Assembly (NCBI RefSeq): GCF_003144195.1
Contig: NW_020290087.1
Location: 1 to 58,435, forward strand
Length of the DNA stretch: 58,435 bases
Source of the DNA: Ceraceosorus guamensis
Taxonomy: Eukaryota; Basidiomycota; Exobasidiomycetes; Ceraceosorales; Ceraceosoraceae
Direction of reading: 5' to 3'
The notes under the pieces were generated by a model. That model did no database searches and had not been told where the DNA came from. It saw only the letters and a program-made list of their open reading frames with translations. Within the stretch, counting starts at the first letter, position 1, and every line of letters starts with the position of its first letter. The position numbers and the translations under genes were made by a program. Below are positions 46,901 to 58,435 of this stretch, piece after piece.

Positions 46901-48477
46901 CAAAGAGATGCTAAATCAGCTCTCGTATCGGTGAGCGGAACGTGTTGTGCGGGTCCGGTGCCGTGCTCATGTCGGATCCTTTTGCGTCCAGATACGAGCG
47001 TGAAGTCAATCTGGCTCAACGCTCGGCAGTCAAACGCATACAGGAACAAGATTCCGCGTCGGGTCGTCCCATGATTCTCTGCGTCTGGTCGATTGCAAAG
47101 GATTTGGAGGCGGATGAGGCTCCTTTTCTGGAACTCACCGATGGCTGGTATCGCATTCGAGCAACGATCGATGAGCCGATGCGCCGAGCTGTGCTCAGAG
47201 GCCTCATCAAAGTAGGAGTGAAGTTGTCCATCTCTGGTGCAAGGGTGAGTTGCGCTGCCTTGCCAAGGCTGGACGAGGTGCTTGTCCGACGTGCTCTGAC
47301 GTCAAAAAAACGCCTATCCAGCGCGATGGCTCTCCAGAGCCGGTGGAAGTGCTCAAAGGTTTAAATATCTCCTCGCTCACCCTCAATTCAAACGGCACCG
47401 CCTTGGCCCGCTGGGATGCGCGTTTGGGTTTCGTTGGGAAACCATTCGTCGCGACTTTGCGGAGTCTCAATGCGCGAGGGGGTGTCGTGCCTCGCATGGA
47501 AATTATCGTAACGCGCCTATTTCCTATCGGCTACATCGACTCTGCCGATAGAGGTGGAGGCGATGCTGGTCAAGCCATCACCATGACCAATGTGCGCAGC
47601 GAGGCGGAAGAAGAGGAGCAGAGACAGGCTTGGATGCAAAAGCTGGCAGATGCCAGGACTCGTCTCGAAGACGAAGCTCAGGCCAGACTCGATGACTTGG
47701 CTTCTTTGGGCAGCGCTCTGCACGAGCTGGCTCACGAGGCGAGTTATGATGCACAAATTTCCCACTCGAGTAAGTCCGCGAATGTGAAGAGCGCCACCAA
47801 CAAAGCGCCAACACAGCTCAGCCGCGCCTCCTGCTCTTCCATTGTATTGTGCTGCCGCAGTACCTAGCGATGAGCTCGAAGATTATTTTGAGCAGCTCTG
47901 CAGCGCCAAGCTTCACATTGGACACGTGCCAAAGAGCGTGCTCAGCGCTCTAGCTGAGCTCGCGGCAAATCGTCTTGAAGATCTGAAAAGACAGGCACAA
48001 GTCGAATTGGAGACTCGGTTGGCACGAATCTGCCCCCCTCGCCGCTCGAGGAGCTTTAGGATCATCAGATTCAGAGATGCGGGAGCAGAGCCTGTCGATC
48101 GACCCGACGTTTGGAAGGGACGCAGACCTCGGAGCAAGAGGGGAGTGCAGCTGACAGTCTGGGATGTGGAGCAGCTCAACGAGCTCGGATTGGAGCTCGG
48201 CAAGCGATACTGCGTGAGTTCTTTTGTTTTTGTTTTTTTTTTCTTGAGCGCGAATTAGAAACGTGTGACTCGAAGCGTGCTGATTTGCGCCCCCTCCTTC
48301 CCACCCCTCCTTCCCCCATTGTTTGCGCGCCCCCCTGCTGTGCAAAAGGTTACGAACCTCGTGCCTACCCAGAAACACGCTTGGCGCGGACCTGACGATG
48401 ATGCCGATGCGTTCTTGGCAACTCGGCGAGAGACTAGGTGGCAGAAGATGGAAGATATGACGCCGCGTCACTCATAG
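43962..48477 (+). CDS. BRH2: BRCA2 homologue (Brh2-like) recombination mediator
   Basis: Loads Rad51 on single-stranded DNA with Dss1. Exons: 43962-46930, 46992-47244, 47322-47769, 47861-48213, 48349-48477 (4152 nt, 1383 aa). The N-terminal two thirds are Ser/Ala-rich and disordered. One BRC-like motif is visible near residue 609 (GFSTGRGKAFAMPSAAVLEA, then ARARFLDM), close to acidic stretches. The C-terminus has the BRCA2 helical/OB region: VDLEWVKNHWLLILWKMAAI, ELTDGWYRIRATIDEPM, VGVKLSISGAR, LNSNGTALARWDARLGFV, PRMEIIVTRLFPIGYI, and a last OB segment with NLVPTQKHAWRG. Exon phases join cleanly. It is larger than the smut Brh2 I know of, through the N-terminal part. Confidence 0.93.
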
Positions 48478-48934
48478 ATCCACGTGTGCCGTTTCCCCCC
48501 CCCCCCCCCCCCCCCCATTCTCCTTGACAAAGTCGCCCGGCGCCGGCGATGGCCGGCATTAAGACCCCCTTGCCCTAAAGTACCTACTTGAGCGAATAAT
48601 CAGCACAGGCAAGGACGAGATGTTTGCGCGCGCACGTACATCGCACGCATCGAACGTTGCATCACACGCCAATCTTGAATGCAGTCGGGAGATGCTCGCG
48701 TGCTGATGAGATGCATTGCGTTTTGCTCTTTGATGGTTGTGTAGATTTCAAGATCATTTTGTTCTTTATGCGTGTTGAAGTGGACTTGCAGCTGCGGCGC
48801 GAATGCAGCTGCGCCCTTATTTTGACGAGTTTGCGTAGAGTGAGGGGTGGGGTTTTGGGCAAACACTTTGTAAAAAAAAAATGGATGCAGGGGGCGCGGA
48901 GAGTGTGGAGCTTCGAGGCAAAGCGAAGGAAGGT
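48478..48934. other. Convergent 3' region of BRH2 and Tudor-SN
   Basis: Begins with a run of 22 C (48495-48516) only 17 bases after the BRH2 stop codon, then AT-richer sequence including poly-A near 48870. No gene was recognised. Confidence 0.6.
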
Positions 48935-51900
48935 CTAGTCGTCGCCAGTAGGGTCTCCGAGCTCAAAGATGCCTACCAAAGGAGGAAATCGTAAGCGTTT
49001 GCTCCGGCGGGGGGCAGGATGTTTGCGACGATGAGCAAACATCTGCCAAACTCACCTCTGTGCAACCTTCTAGCGTCCGCAGACGCATCCTCCACTGCTT
49101 TGATCATGGCCGGTCTGGACTTCCAGTAGGCCAGCTTCTTGTCTGGCAATGCCCAGCCTTCTCGGACCAGATCAGCATTGATGCAAGCTTCCGGACTGGT
49201 CGTCGCGCTCTCCGGATCATACAGCTGCAAAGCAAAAAAGTTCGAGTCGGGCTCGCATGAGCACGAGAGCTCTGCCCAGCCAATACGATCCTTTTGGGGA
49301 GGAGGGCAAACGAGACTCACTGTAAGGTGCAAAGAAGCATTATTGCCCGTCTCTCTCACGTCGATGTTAGCGATCAACTTTCTTCCTTCGTACTCTCTGA
49401 ACCTATCGAGCGCCTCGAGGGCATACTCGTCCACCTCTGCGCTCTTTCCGATAGCCTGAGCACCTTCGAACAATTTCACAAAGCTCAATCTCGCATTCTG
49501 CGCCATGGGTGCCAATTTGGCCTTGCCGTACTTTGCAGCATCGAGCGGTCGAAGGTCGGCAAAAGGTACCAGATCCAGCGATCCGTAGTCTATCATGACC
49601 GTCTCTGCATTCTTGGCTGCCGGATGCGCACGAAGCACTTGCGCGCGATACCACGCCCCATCGCCCGAAAACTTGGCTAGCACCAGTTCGCCCGAGCGCG
49701 GTGCGAAGGCAGCAGGCGCAGGAGCTGGAGCAGCGGCGTTCAGCGCCCTCTGCATGCTCTCCAGTGCCGGAATGTTGCTGTCCAGCACTTGCACCGAAAA
49801 AGCAAAGGGCTGCGATTTGCCCGCGTCTCCCCGAACATCCGAGATGACCACATCCACGTACTCGTCTCGAGCCGTCGTGACACTCGGAACGGGTGCCGCA
49901 GCAGCTCCTCCCCAACCTTTGAAAGAGCCAGCAGAGGACGAGGTGGGGGTGGGTGCGGAGCCATGGACTCCATTGGTGCTTGCAGAGGCGCCTTCTTCCG
50001 CCTCTCCAGTCCAGTCTTTCCACAGTCCCAGCTTGCTCGCTTTTGCCCTCTTCTCAGCTTCGAACAGTTGCGGGCCGTAAGGCAAATTCTCTGCAGAATA
50101 AGCGTGCACGCTAGCCAGTCCCTGCTGGACGAGCAGAACGGCGAGATTGTCGGTCTTGTTGAGGTACAGCGCTCCGATAAAGCCTCCAGCCTTGTCGATG
50201 CTGTCCACTGACACCTCCACATCCCTCTGATTGGCTAGCTTAGTGCTCAAGTCGTAGGCCTCTCGTCCAAAAGCTTCGTCCTTCTCACTAGGTCCTCTAG
50301 CCGTTCGCGGCGCCTTGATGCCAGCTAGCACCAGAACGATGCGCGCTCCTTCTCTAGGCACGAGCACCCTGAATCTCGATGCGCTAGCCACAAAGTCCAC
50401 GATCGCGTTCAGTCTGGCTCCCCTCTTTAGCGCCAGGAGGTAGCTGTTGGCCTTGCCAGCATTTTCCGACGCATCGACGTACTTTGGAGCTTCGGTCTTC
50501 TTGCCCGAGTGCATGCCCTTCTTTTCCGCAACGGCGACAGACTCCGCCAAGACCAGCTTGTCAAACTCTGGGGATCGCTGCTCGTCGTCCCTGCGGTGCC
50601 TCATCACGGTGGCCAATCCTCGCTGGATCAGCAGCTCGCCGACGGATGCGCCTTTCGTCTCTTTGCTTCCCGTCGTCGTAAGGATGGTGGCGCAGCGACG
50701 CTCCTCATTTTGACCGTCTCCCCTCTTGATGTAGTCGATTTGGACTCTGACGGGCTTTCCGATGAGACGCTTTCGAAGAAACTCGCGCGCCTCGTGCGCG
50801 TAGCCCGCCTGCGCCTCATCTTTAGGCTGAGGCTGGCGAATGGACGATAGGTAGATGCGTTCCTCTTGCGCATTGGCATCGTCGCGCTTGACATGGACCG
50901 TATCTCCGCTGACGATGCGCGTCACGACGGCGTCAAAGTTGCGCGGGAGCGTCGCAGCCGAAGGGTTGGAAGATGCAGAAGCTGCGTGACCTGCGCCTGC
51001 ACCATTCGTTTGGCTCGAAGCTGGCTGCCAATTCTTCCACATTCCCGCTCTCTTCTCCTTGGCTGAACGTTCGGCGTTTCTGTACCCTTCGATGCGTCCT
51101 TGCAGCATGCCGCTGTGCCAATCCACCACCCTGGCCAGACCAGCGGAGAGCAAGAATTGCGCAATGTCTCCGACTGGATGTAGCGCTGTACCGATGAGCA
51201 CCGTTGCGGTCTGCAGCTGAGCTGGAGCGCTGGAAGAGGTGGCGGCAAAAGGTGTGGGTGCGGTGGGTGCAGGCATGCTGAGTAGCTGAATCTTGACGTT
51301 GCGCTGCATCAAGCGCGACTCGACAAAGAACTTGGATTCCTCGCCAAAAGGTTCGCTGGGATCGTTGTTGGAAGCTGGTCCACCGCCTCCGGTGACGCGA
51401 GGAGCTTTGACGCCAGCCAAGCTCAGATTGATGATCTGATGATGACGCGCACCCAAAAAGAGTCTCACGCGGATCATGCTGCCATCCCTCACCTGCTCCA
51501 CCACGCTATCGATCTCCTTGCCCTTCCACTCTGCCAAAAAGCTCGCGCTGTCCACCGGCATGTTGTAGTCCACGCGCAAGAGGTCGTCCGGTCCCCACAG
51601 CCCATTCGCGTTGGCTTGAGCCTCTTCTTGCACTTTGCGCTGGATGGACTTCCAGCCTCCCTCCTCCTCCTCTTCGGGCGTAGAGCTGGTGTTGCGCCTG
51701 GTATTGCTATCGTGCACCTTTGCATAACCAGCCGCGAGGACCTTGTGGGAGACGTTGGTGTCCGGCTTTCCAGGTGCTTCGGGGGGTAAAAAGACGTGAG
51801 CGAATACGCGAGGGTTGCCGCCCGTGACGGGAACGGTGTACTCCTGCCTCCAACGGATCTCCCTGCCGACGAGGAGTTGACGCAGATATTCCCTGGAAGC

Positions 51901-52158
51901 GAATGCCTGAGGCTCATCCTCCCTCTCTCGACTGCCCATTCGAGGAGCTGCTATGCCAGCAATGTGGATTAGCGACTCGCTGCTCGGTACAGCTACACCT
52001 ACGCCCTTCGGCCGCACCACCACAGTGTCACCGCTCAGCACCGAGCGCACCACCCCACCTTGGAGCGGGTTGGCAGAGGTACCGGCAGCGCCTGCTGCTG
52101 CTGCTGCTGATGCTGGCGAGGATGCCGTTGCGGTTGCCGTTGCTGCAGAGGTGGCCAT
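48935..52158 (-). CDS. SND1: Tudor staphylococcal nuclease (SND1/Tudor-SN)
   Basis: RNA-binding protein of stress granules and RNA metabolism. Exons: 49321-52158, 49056-49224, 48935-48972 (3045 nt, 1014 aa). Four complete SN-type domains stand in tandem; GDTVVVRP near residue 44 and GDTVHVKRDD near 425 mark the starts of repeats 1 and 3. A Tudor domain follows (GELVLAKFSGDGAWYRAQVL...VMIDYGS near 835-880), then a split fifth SN domain. The N-terminus has an Ala/Thr/Ser-rich run of about 30 aa. The first intron (49225-49320, 96 nt) is in frame. The final 38-nt exon supplies the ending IFELGDPTGDD. Nuclease residues in such proteins are usually degenerate, and I did not verify catalysis. Confidence 0.95.
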
Positions 52159-52931
52159 GTTGGTGCTGCGAGGGGTGTGAGCTGATTGATCGAAGCGATT
52201 TGCGGGGCTTGTATGCGCACTGAAATGATCGACCGAGGTTCAGTGTATGCTGCTGCTGCTGCTGATTGTGTGATGGTATGTGTGAACATGCGTGACTGAG
52301 AGCTGCCCTCCTCACTCGAGTTGGACGGATGCATGTGTGTCTGCCTGCCTGCCTGCTGCTGCTCCTTCTCCATCTCGCCTGCATGGTGAGCGTGCATGGC
52401 TCATCACACTCGTCTTCTGACTGTGACTCTTCCCGGTCGCATGGAATCGCCGAAGGCGTGCGCGTGTGTGCGTGCCACCTTCCCAGCACTTTCTTCTCGT
52501 CCACTCGCATGTCTGCGCCTCCGCCAGTGCTGCGCGAGCCAGCAAAGCGCCCAGCACAACATCAGGCACGCTGCATCGTGCATTGGTCACGCGATCATGC
52601 AGTCATCCATGTTATGCGGGCCTGCGCGGCGGGTGGTCACGTGAGCCGTTCACGTCCACGGTCGCGATCTCGATTCCGCGCGCTCCATCTCCAACACTTG
52701 GACCACGGCGGCGCGCGAGAACATCGGTTGTCCCAGCTTACAGCATCCATCCGTCCAGTCTTTTGGGCTCTTGTACTCCTTCTACATCGTGCACACAGCG
52801 CCAAGGCATCTCACTCGCCGGCTCGCTCGCCTCATCGCTCCATTGGCGGACTTTCTAACAGCCTCACCGCCGACCCTGTGCCCTGGCTGCTCGCTGCTCC
52901 ACCTCGCCACGCGCCATCCCCACATCTCAGC
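52159..52931. promoter_or_regulatory. Divergent promoter region of Tudor-SN and KIN17
   Basis: Contains CTG/TGC runs (about 52246-52264) and CCTG repeats (52342-52362). No gene was recognised. Confidence 0.45.
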
Positions 52932-54096
52932 ATGCCTCGAGCAGAAGCAGGCAGCATCAAAGCCGTATCGAACAGCATCAAAGCCAAAGGACTGACCAAG
53001 CTACGTTTCTACTGTCAAATCTGCTCCAAAGCTTGCAGAGATGAGAATGGCTACAAGAATCACATCGAGAGCGAGAGCCATCTGAGACAGATTGCGGCGA
53101 TTGGAGGAGGAAGCAATGCGGCAAAGACCATCGATCGATTCTCGGATCAATTTCAAAAGGAGTTTGTGGCGCTGCTCAGTAGGAGGTGAGTGTGGTGCGC
53201 GGTTCGGCGCGTGGGCCGTGTCGCGTTGGAACGTGGAGAGAGATCGACATCCTTGGCTGACAGCGCTACACCTTCACTCGTGCTCCGAATGTATGCGCTT
53301 GAATTTCAGGTTCGGCACGCGCAGAGTTCGAGCGAATCAAGTGTATCAGGAGTACATTCAAGAGCGACACCATCTTCACATGAACGCGACGCAGTGGCAA
53401 TCTTTGTCGCAGTTTGTAAAGCATCTGGGAAGGGAAGGCATTGTGAGAGCGGAAGAAAACGAGAAGGGTTGGTGGATAGAGTGGGTGGATAATTCGCCGG
53501 CTGCGTTGGCTAGACAGGATGCCCTGCTGAAAATGAACAGGGCCAAGGTGGATGAGGAGACGAGGGAGAGGAAATTTTTAAAGGAGCAAATCGAGAGGGC
53601 TAAAGCGGGTGGTGGAGGTGGAGAAGAGGCGAAAGATGCGGAGCAGAAGGAACAGCGACCCGAAATCGGCAGACTGGAGCTGCAAAGAGATGGAAATGCT
53701 CCCATCAAGATTGGCATCGGTCTGAAAGCCAAGGTGGCGGAAGGAGAGGCAGACCGTAAGCCCGATGCACCGAGCGCTAACCACCCGGTCGACAATGGCT
53801 CTAGTTCCAATGCGCCAGCAGGCACATCGACCAGCTCCACGTCGGCTGCCAAGCCATTCAAGCTAGGCCTCATTTCCAACCCTCTCAAGAATGGCGGCGG
53901 CGGCGCAAGCAGTCGATCAAACGTTTTCAAGAGCGCGAGCACGAGCGGGGCGACTGTGACTGCGCAGACGAAGGGATCGGGACATGCGAGACCCGCGCTG
54001 ACTGCTGCGGAGAGGATCATGGCTGAGGAGGAGGAGAGAAAGAGGAAGAAACAGGGCATGGGACCTCAACCTTCTGCCAAGAGGATGAGAATGTGA
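52932..54096 (+). CDS. KIN17: KIN17-family DNA/RNA-binding protein
   Basis: Nuclear zinc-finger protein linked to replication, repair and splicing. Exons 52932-53185 and 53310-54096 (1041 nt, 346 aa). The start MPRAEAGSIKAVSN is diagnostic. A C2H2 finger follows (CQICSKACRDENGYKNH...ESH, residues 36-60), then the winged-helix domain (FGTRRVRANQVYQEYI, HHLHMNATQWQSLSQFVKHL, GWWIEWVDNSP). The C-terminal half is a charged helix, a Ser/Ala/Gly-rich region and a basic tail with ERKRKKQG, a likely nuclear signal. The tandem C-terminal SH3/KOW domains of animal KIN17 are absent. Confidence 0.95.
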
Positions 54097-54290
54097 AAAA
54101 GAGAGAGCGAAAGGGGCGAGAGGTGGGGGATCGCGGGTGCGGTGCGGTGCGGTGCGATGGATGAGCTACTGATTTGGTGTGTGCGCATGCGGGCCCTTCT
54201 ACATGTGTTTGGATTCCGATCGTCGAGCCGATGCGTCCTGCTCCTTTTCTCCCTCTCCCTCTCCCTCTCCCTCTCCCTCTCTCTCTCTCC

Positions 54291-54348
<58 letters not shown>

Positions 54349-55057
54349 CTGCATTTATATGCATCCACTCATGTATTTGTACATTCGCCGTCCCACCTGA
54401 ATCAGGGATTTGCGCTCCAATTTAATTCTGATTGCTGCTGTTGTACCTGCTCGGGTGAGGATCGTGGGTGAGGGGGACGTGCAATCACGTGGATTCGGCG
54501 AGCCAATCAATCATGCATGCATGCATACTGGCCGGCGGTCCGTGGAGATGGCGGCCGGCCTACCAAACTGCATATGTGAAGCGAGGTCTTCGCCACACGC
54601 CTGCCTGCCTGGCTGCCCAGTGCCTGCTGGTGCTGCGTTCGTTGCCTGACTCTCTCCACTTTGTGACTCTTCTGACTTTGTGCGGGGGAAGGCGCTGCAT
54701 CCGAGTCACTCACCTTTCACCTTTCGCCTCACCGTCCGTCACCTTTACGATGCTTGACGCTGCCATCGTGACTGCGCGGCCAGAGCTGATGGAGATGCAA
54801 CTCTTTTGAACATACCATCTACTCGCGCATCGCACGAGCAGCAAATTTCAAGGACAGGACACGACAGGACATGACATGACAGGACGGGACATCGAAGGGG
54901 AGCGGAAGCGGTGTCACTGAACCATATTTACCTACCCCATTCGAATCAGAGCCCTACTCATCAGGCTCCAGCTCCAGCCTCGCATCGGGGTCTTAAGCCA
55001 CGCATTCGCTCCATACTGCTCTTGCTCGGCGGGCAGCACGACGTACACCCTAAGAAA
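54097..55057. other. Intergenic stretch with a CT microsatellite
   Basis: Holds a pure pyrimidine CT/CCCTCT array of about 100 bp (54248-54345) and a short GACAGGACAT-type minisatellite (54855-54892) before the helicase gene. No gene was recognised. Confidence 0.6.
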
Positions 55058-58000
55058 ATGTCGACGTTTTGGAAACCTGGAACAGCTCAGCCTGGTAGGT
55101 TTTGCTGGAGGGAGCGGATGGGGGATTACATTGCGCTGCCAATGGGTGGAAGGCTGGGAGGGATGTGGATCTGGACCCCATTCAAAGGCTGACGTTCCCC
55201 TCCCTCCTTGCGTCTCCCCATCCTTCTCATCGTGCAGGTTCATCAGCCGATCGTATCGGCGCTTCTTCCGAAGAAGCAGAATCGGCCTTTCAACACGCGT
55301 CTGCCATCAACAGCAGCAGCAGGAGTCTGCAAGAGGAGAGGAAAGCGTTGCCTATTTACGAACAGAAGGAGAGGATCTTGTATGCTGTGCAGAGGTATGG
55401 TGTTGTCGTCATTGTGGGACAGACGGGATGCGGCAAGACTACGCGTGAGTGCAGGTGTGTGTGTATGCGTGCGCTCTGTCGAGGCAAGCTGCTACGCTAC
55501 GCGCTCACTCTTCCACCCACACACACGCCCACGCAGAGATCCCTCAATATCTGCTGGAAGCAGGTTGGGCACCCGCTCATCGCGCACAAAGCATCGTCTG
55601 CACTCAACCGCGTCGTCTGAGCTGCCTCTCCATCTCCATGCGCGTATCGGCCGAACAAGGGTGCAGCCTAGGTTCGCAAGTGGGCTACGCTGTGCCGTTC
55701 GAGAGGCACTACGATGCTCGCACGACGCGCATCAAGTATGCGACGCATGGCACGCTCTTCAGGGAACTGATGAGCGATCCGCTCTTGAGCGCGTACAGCG
55801 TCGTCATGATCGATGAGGCGCACGAGCGAAACGCTTTCAGCGATTTGCTGCTCATTCTACTCAAAAAGTGCGTCTGTGCAAGGGGAGCTGCGGTCACGCT
55901 TGAGCCCCTCTCTCAACTCACCCACCCCCTACACGCGCACTCGCATCGCTCAGAATACGTCGCAAAAGACCTTCGCTACGTATCATTGTCTCTTCAGCCA
56001 CCATAGACGCCCAAGCGTTTCTCAACTTTTTCCTCGACAAGCCGTACGTTGGCCAAGAGCGGCAGGCGGGTGGGGCGCAAGCAGCAGCAGCAGCAGGGGC
56101 AGCGGCGAAGACCACAGCGGCAACGACGACGACTCAAAGGAGCAACAACGAAGAGGTCGAGGATGGCATCATTCTCTCTTTGCAAGGCCGCACATTTCCA
56201 GTAGAGATTGCGTATGCGCAAGAGGCGGTGGAGGATTACGTAAAGGCGAGCGTGGAGGCTGTGTGGCAATTGCACCTCGCTGTGAGTGTTTTCCCATTCG
56301 CCATGGCGTGTCCGTCATTTCGCACTTCGCCTTCCAGCGGTCTGGCTCATCTCTTCCGCCCCCCCCCCCCCCCCCTCCTTCACATTCATGCGTTGTGCAC
56401 GGATCGCGACGATGGGCGATTTTAATGTTGCGAATAGGAAGCGAGAGGAGATATCCTCGTATTCCTCACCGGCAAAGAAGAGATCGATGCGTGCATGCAA
56501 GCGCTAGCAGACAGGCAAATTTCGTGAGTGCTTCGGCAGCAGGGAAGGGCGCAGAGGCATCTCATCTCTAGCCCCTGCGCATCGTGGCCCTGCTTGCTTG
56601 CTTGCTTGCTCTCTGCCCTCGTAATGCACAATGCTTGCTGACGGCACTCCTGCGCGGGCTCCCTCTGACGCGACTCAAGCTTGCCGCAGGGATCTTTGCC
56701 GCTGCACCTCCTTCCCGTGCACGCTGGTCTGAGCGCGCAAGAACAAATGGCCCTGTTCGATCCGACGCCGCGAGGAGGCAGGAGATGCTTGGTGGCTACC
56801 AATATTGCCGAAGCTAGCGTCACGCTGCCCGGCATAAGATACGTCGTGGATTGTGGTCTGGTCAAGGTGCGTAGCGAAGAGCGCACGAGCATGATTGCGC
56901 ATCGCGCAATCATACCTCGAGGCCTTGTTCAGCAAGGGCGCAATGGGGGGGCTGACATAGCGAAAGCAACGGCCATCCCCTGCGCCTGTATGACCCAGAT
57001 GCGCCTATTCGATCCGGAAAGTGGAACGGAAAGTCTATGCATCCTTCCCATCTCTCAAGCCTCGGCCGCTCAAAGATCAGGTCGAGCCGGACGGACATCT
57101 GCGGGCAAAGCTCTACGTCTATATACGCGCTCCACCTTTCGCTCCTTGGCGCCGCACACCTCTCCCGAACTATCGCGCAGCGATTTGACGAGCGTGGTGC
57201 TGCAGCTGAAGAGTTTGGGGGTGGATGATCTGGTCAGGAAGTTCGAGTGGATGTGGCCTGCTCCGAGCACGAGATTGTTGAGCTGCGCGCTGCAGAGGTG
57301 CGCTGTGCTGGGCGCGATGGATGCGTGGGCCAGGCTGACGCCGGATGGGCAGAAAATGGCCGAATTGCCGCTCGATCCCATCATGGGCAAATTGGTGCGT
57401 TCGTCGGTCGTCGTCGTCGTCGTCGTCGGGGCTTCCTTTTTCCTAGTTCGGATCTTTTGGCCCCCGCCATGGGTGTCGGAAGTCGATATCTTTCTCCTTG
57501 CGCTTCGGCCCGCTGACCCTGATCACGCTCGCCCTCGCCCTCGCCCTCGCGGGCGCTCGCCCTTGCACAGCTACTTCAATCTATCCGATTCCAGTGCTCA
57601 AAGGAAATCTTGAGCGTCATAGCTATGCTCAGCGTTTCCTCTCCCTTTATCATTCCAGACGAGAAGCGCAACGATGCAGCAGCCTACACATCCGCCCTGC
57701 TCTCTCGGGACAAGTTTACAGCAGAAGAAGGCGATCATCTGAGCCTCTTGAACGTCTACGACGCATTCGTCGATCCGCAAGTGGGCGCTTCGTCCAGAGG
57801 CTTTTGCAAGAGGAACAAGTTGGCTTTTGCCGCGTTGGCCAGGGCCGTCAGTATACGGCAGCAGTTGCAGGGCTGGATGAAGCGCTTGGGATGGGAAAGG
57901 GAGGCGAGGATGGGTTGCGAGGGGGATGAAGGGAGACTGAGAAGGTGCTTGGTCAGCGCCTTGTTCGAGAATGCGGCGAGGAGGATGGAGGATGGGGGGT

Positions 58001-58435
58001 ATAGGAGCATAAGGGCCGGTCAGGTGAGTTGCCCTCCTCTTTTTTTTTTTTTTTTTCTCTCTCTCCCTGTGGTCCTCCCGTCTCCCCCTTGCTACTTGCC
58101 AATCTCGCCCCCACCCCTCACGTCATCCGGACTCTCTGACTTTTTGTTTTTTTTTTTTTCGTTTGTTGGCGCCCCTTGCAAGACTCTACACATACATCCA
58201 TCTTCCGTCCTGTTCGATCGGATACCCAAATCCAAATACGTCATCTTTCAAGAGGTGGTGCAGACGAACAAGAGGTACATGCGCGACGTGACGGTCGTAG
58301 AAGAGGTGAGCGAGAAGGAAGGCGGGCGGGCGGTCCTTCTTCAGTCTTTCGCACACATCGCCCACTGCGCAAGAACAAAAATGAAAGCCATGCAGGATTC
58401 CGTTCGATGCTCAAACCCCCCCTCCCTTTTTTTCT
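55058..58435 (+). CDS. DHX35: DEAH-box RNA helicase, DHX35 type (3' end outside window)
   Basis: Spliceosome-associated ATPase family. Exons visible: 55058-55094, 55238-55444, 55537-55867, 55954-56281, 56438-56523, 56680-56866, 56999-57394, 57571-58023, 58183-58305 (2148 nt, 716 aa), and the gene continues past the end. The start MSTFWKPGTAQPG is typical of DHX35. Motifs: I GQTGCGKT, Ia TQPRRLSCLS, II DEAH, III SSATIDA, IV region ILVFLTGKEEID, V LVATNIAEASVTLPGI, VI QRSGRAGRT. The HA2/OB region follows (LQLKSLGVDDLVRKFEW, IPKSKYVIFQEVVQTNKRYM, RDVTVVEE). An Ala/Thr-rich insert of about 35 aa lies after motif III. One intron contains a run of 17 C (56359-56375). The next acceptor after 58305 is uncertain. 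Confidence 0.9.

Overview
The window is the left end of a fungal chromosome. It opens with an array of CCCTAA telomere repeats and a patchwork of subtelomeric repeats up to about 2.45 kb. After that it is ordinary gene-dense, intron-rich euchromatin. Almost every gene carries several short introns (about 50-130 nt) with GTGAGT-like donors. The gene content is fungal: type I myosin with an SH3 tail, a DASH-like kinetochore subunit, a FunK1 kinase, and a BRCA2 homologue of the Brh2 type. High GC, intron density and gene make-up point to a basidiomycete, most likely Ustilaginomycotina (Exobasidiomycetes or relatives). The lineage is inferred from gene content, not from a search.

Layout. 1-2450: telomere and three repeat families, several units of which end in short internal telomere tracts. 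2.7-6.1 kb: branched-chain aminotransferase (-) and a steroid 5-alpha-reductase-like enzyme (+). 6.2-10.0 kb: DOM34 (-) and a probable SPC34 (-). 10.6-17.8 kb: MYO1 (+) converging on GCD1/eIF2B gamma (-). 18.6-20.0 kb: TPI1 (+). 20.9-22.9 kb: a four-finger C2H2 factor (-). 23-26.4 kb: a gene-poor stretch. 26.4-27.3 kb: a probably secreted beta-carbonic anhydrase (-). 27.3-28.9 kb: a second gene-poor stretch. 28.9-34.0 kb: RNPS1, a FunK1 kinase and an unknown gene (all -). 34.7-41.3 kb: CSN1 (+) converging on an F-box/WD40 CDC4-type gene (-). 42.2-43.3 kb: THOC5 (-). 44.0-52.2 kb: BRH2 (+) converging on the Tudor-SN gene (-). 52.9-58.4 kb: KIN17 (+) and a DEAH helicase of the DHX35 type (+) that runs off the end.

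The genes do not form a cluster with one job. They are mostly housekeeping functions: translation and ribosome rescue (DOM34, GCD1), RNA processing and export (RNPS1, THOC5, KIN17, DHX35, Tudor-SN), cullin-RING ubiquitin control (CSN1, CDC4), chromosome segregation and repair (SPC34, BRH2), actin and endocytosis (MYO1) and metabolism (BAT, TPI1, carbonic anhydrase). Exon boundaries were worked out by hand from splice signals, reading phase and family resemblance. In every multi-exon model that ends inside the window the exon lengths add up to an open reading frame.

I found no convincing new multi-gene system. The most unusual signals are structural: the subtelomere built of telomere-terminated units; a perfect 24-bp palindrome just after the CDC4 stop codon; a partial duplication that gives one gene's leader an upstream start with the same first seven codons; very long G/C homopolymers, one in the intron that splits off the TPI1 stop codon; and a roughly 130-bp TG tract abutting the SPC34 start codon.
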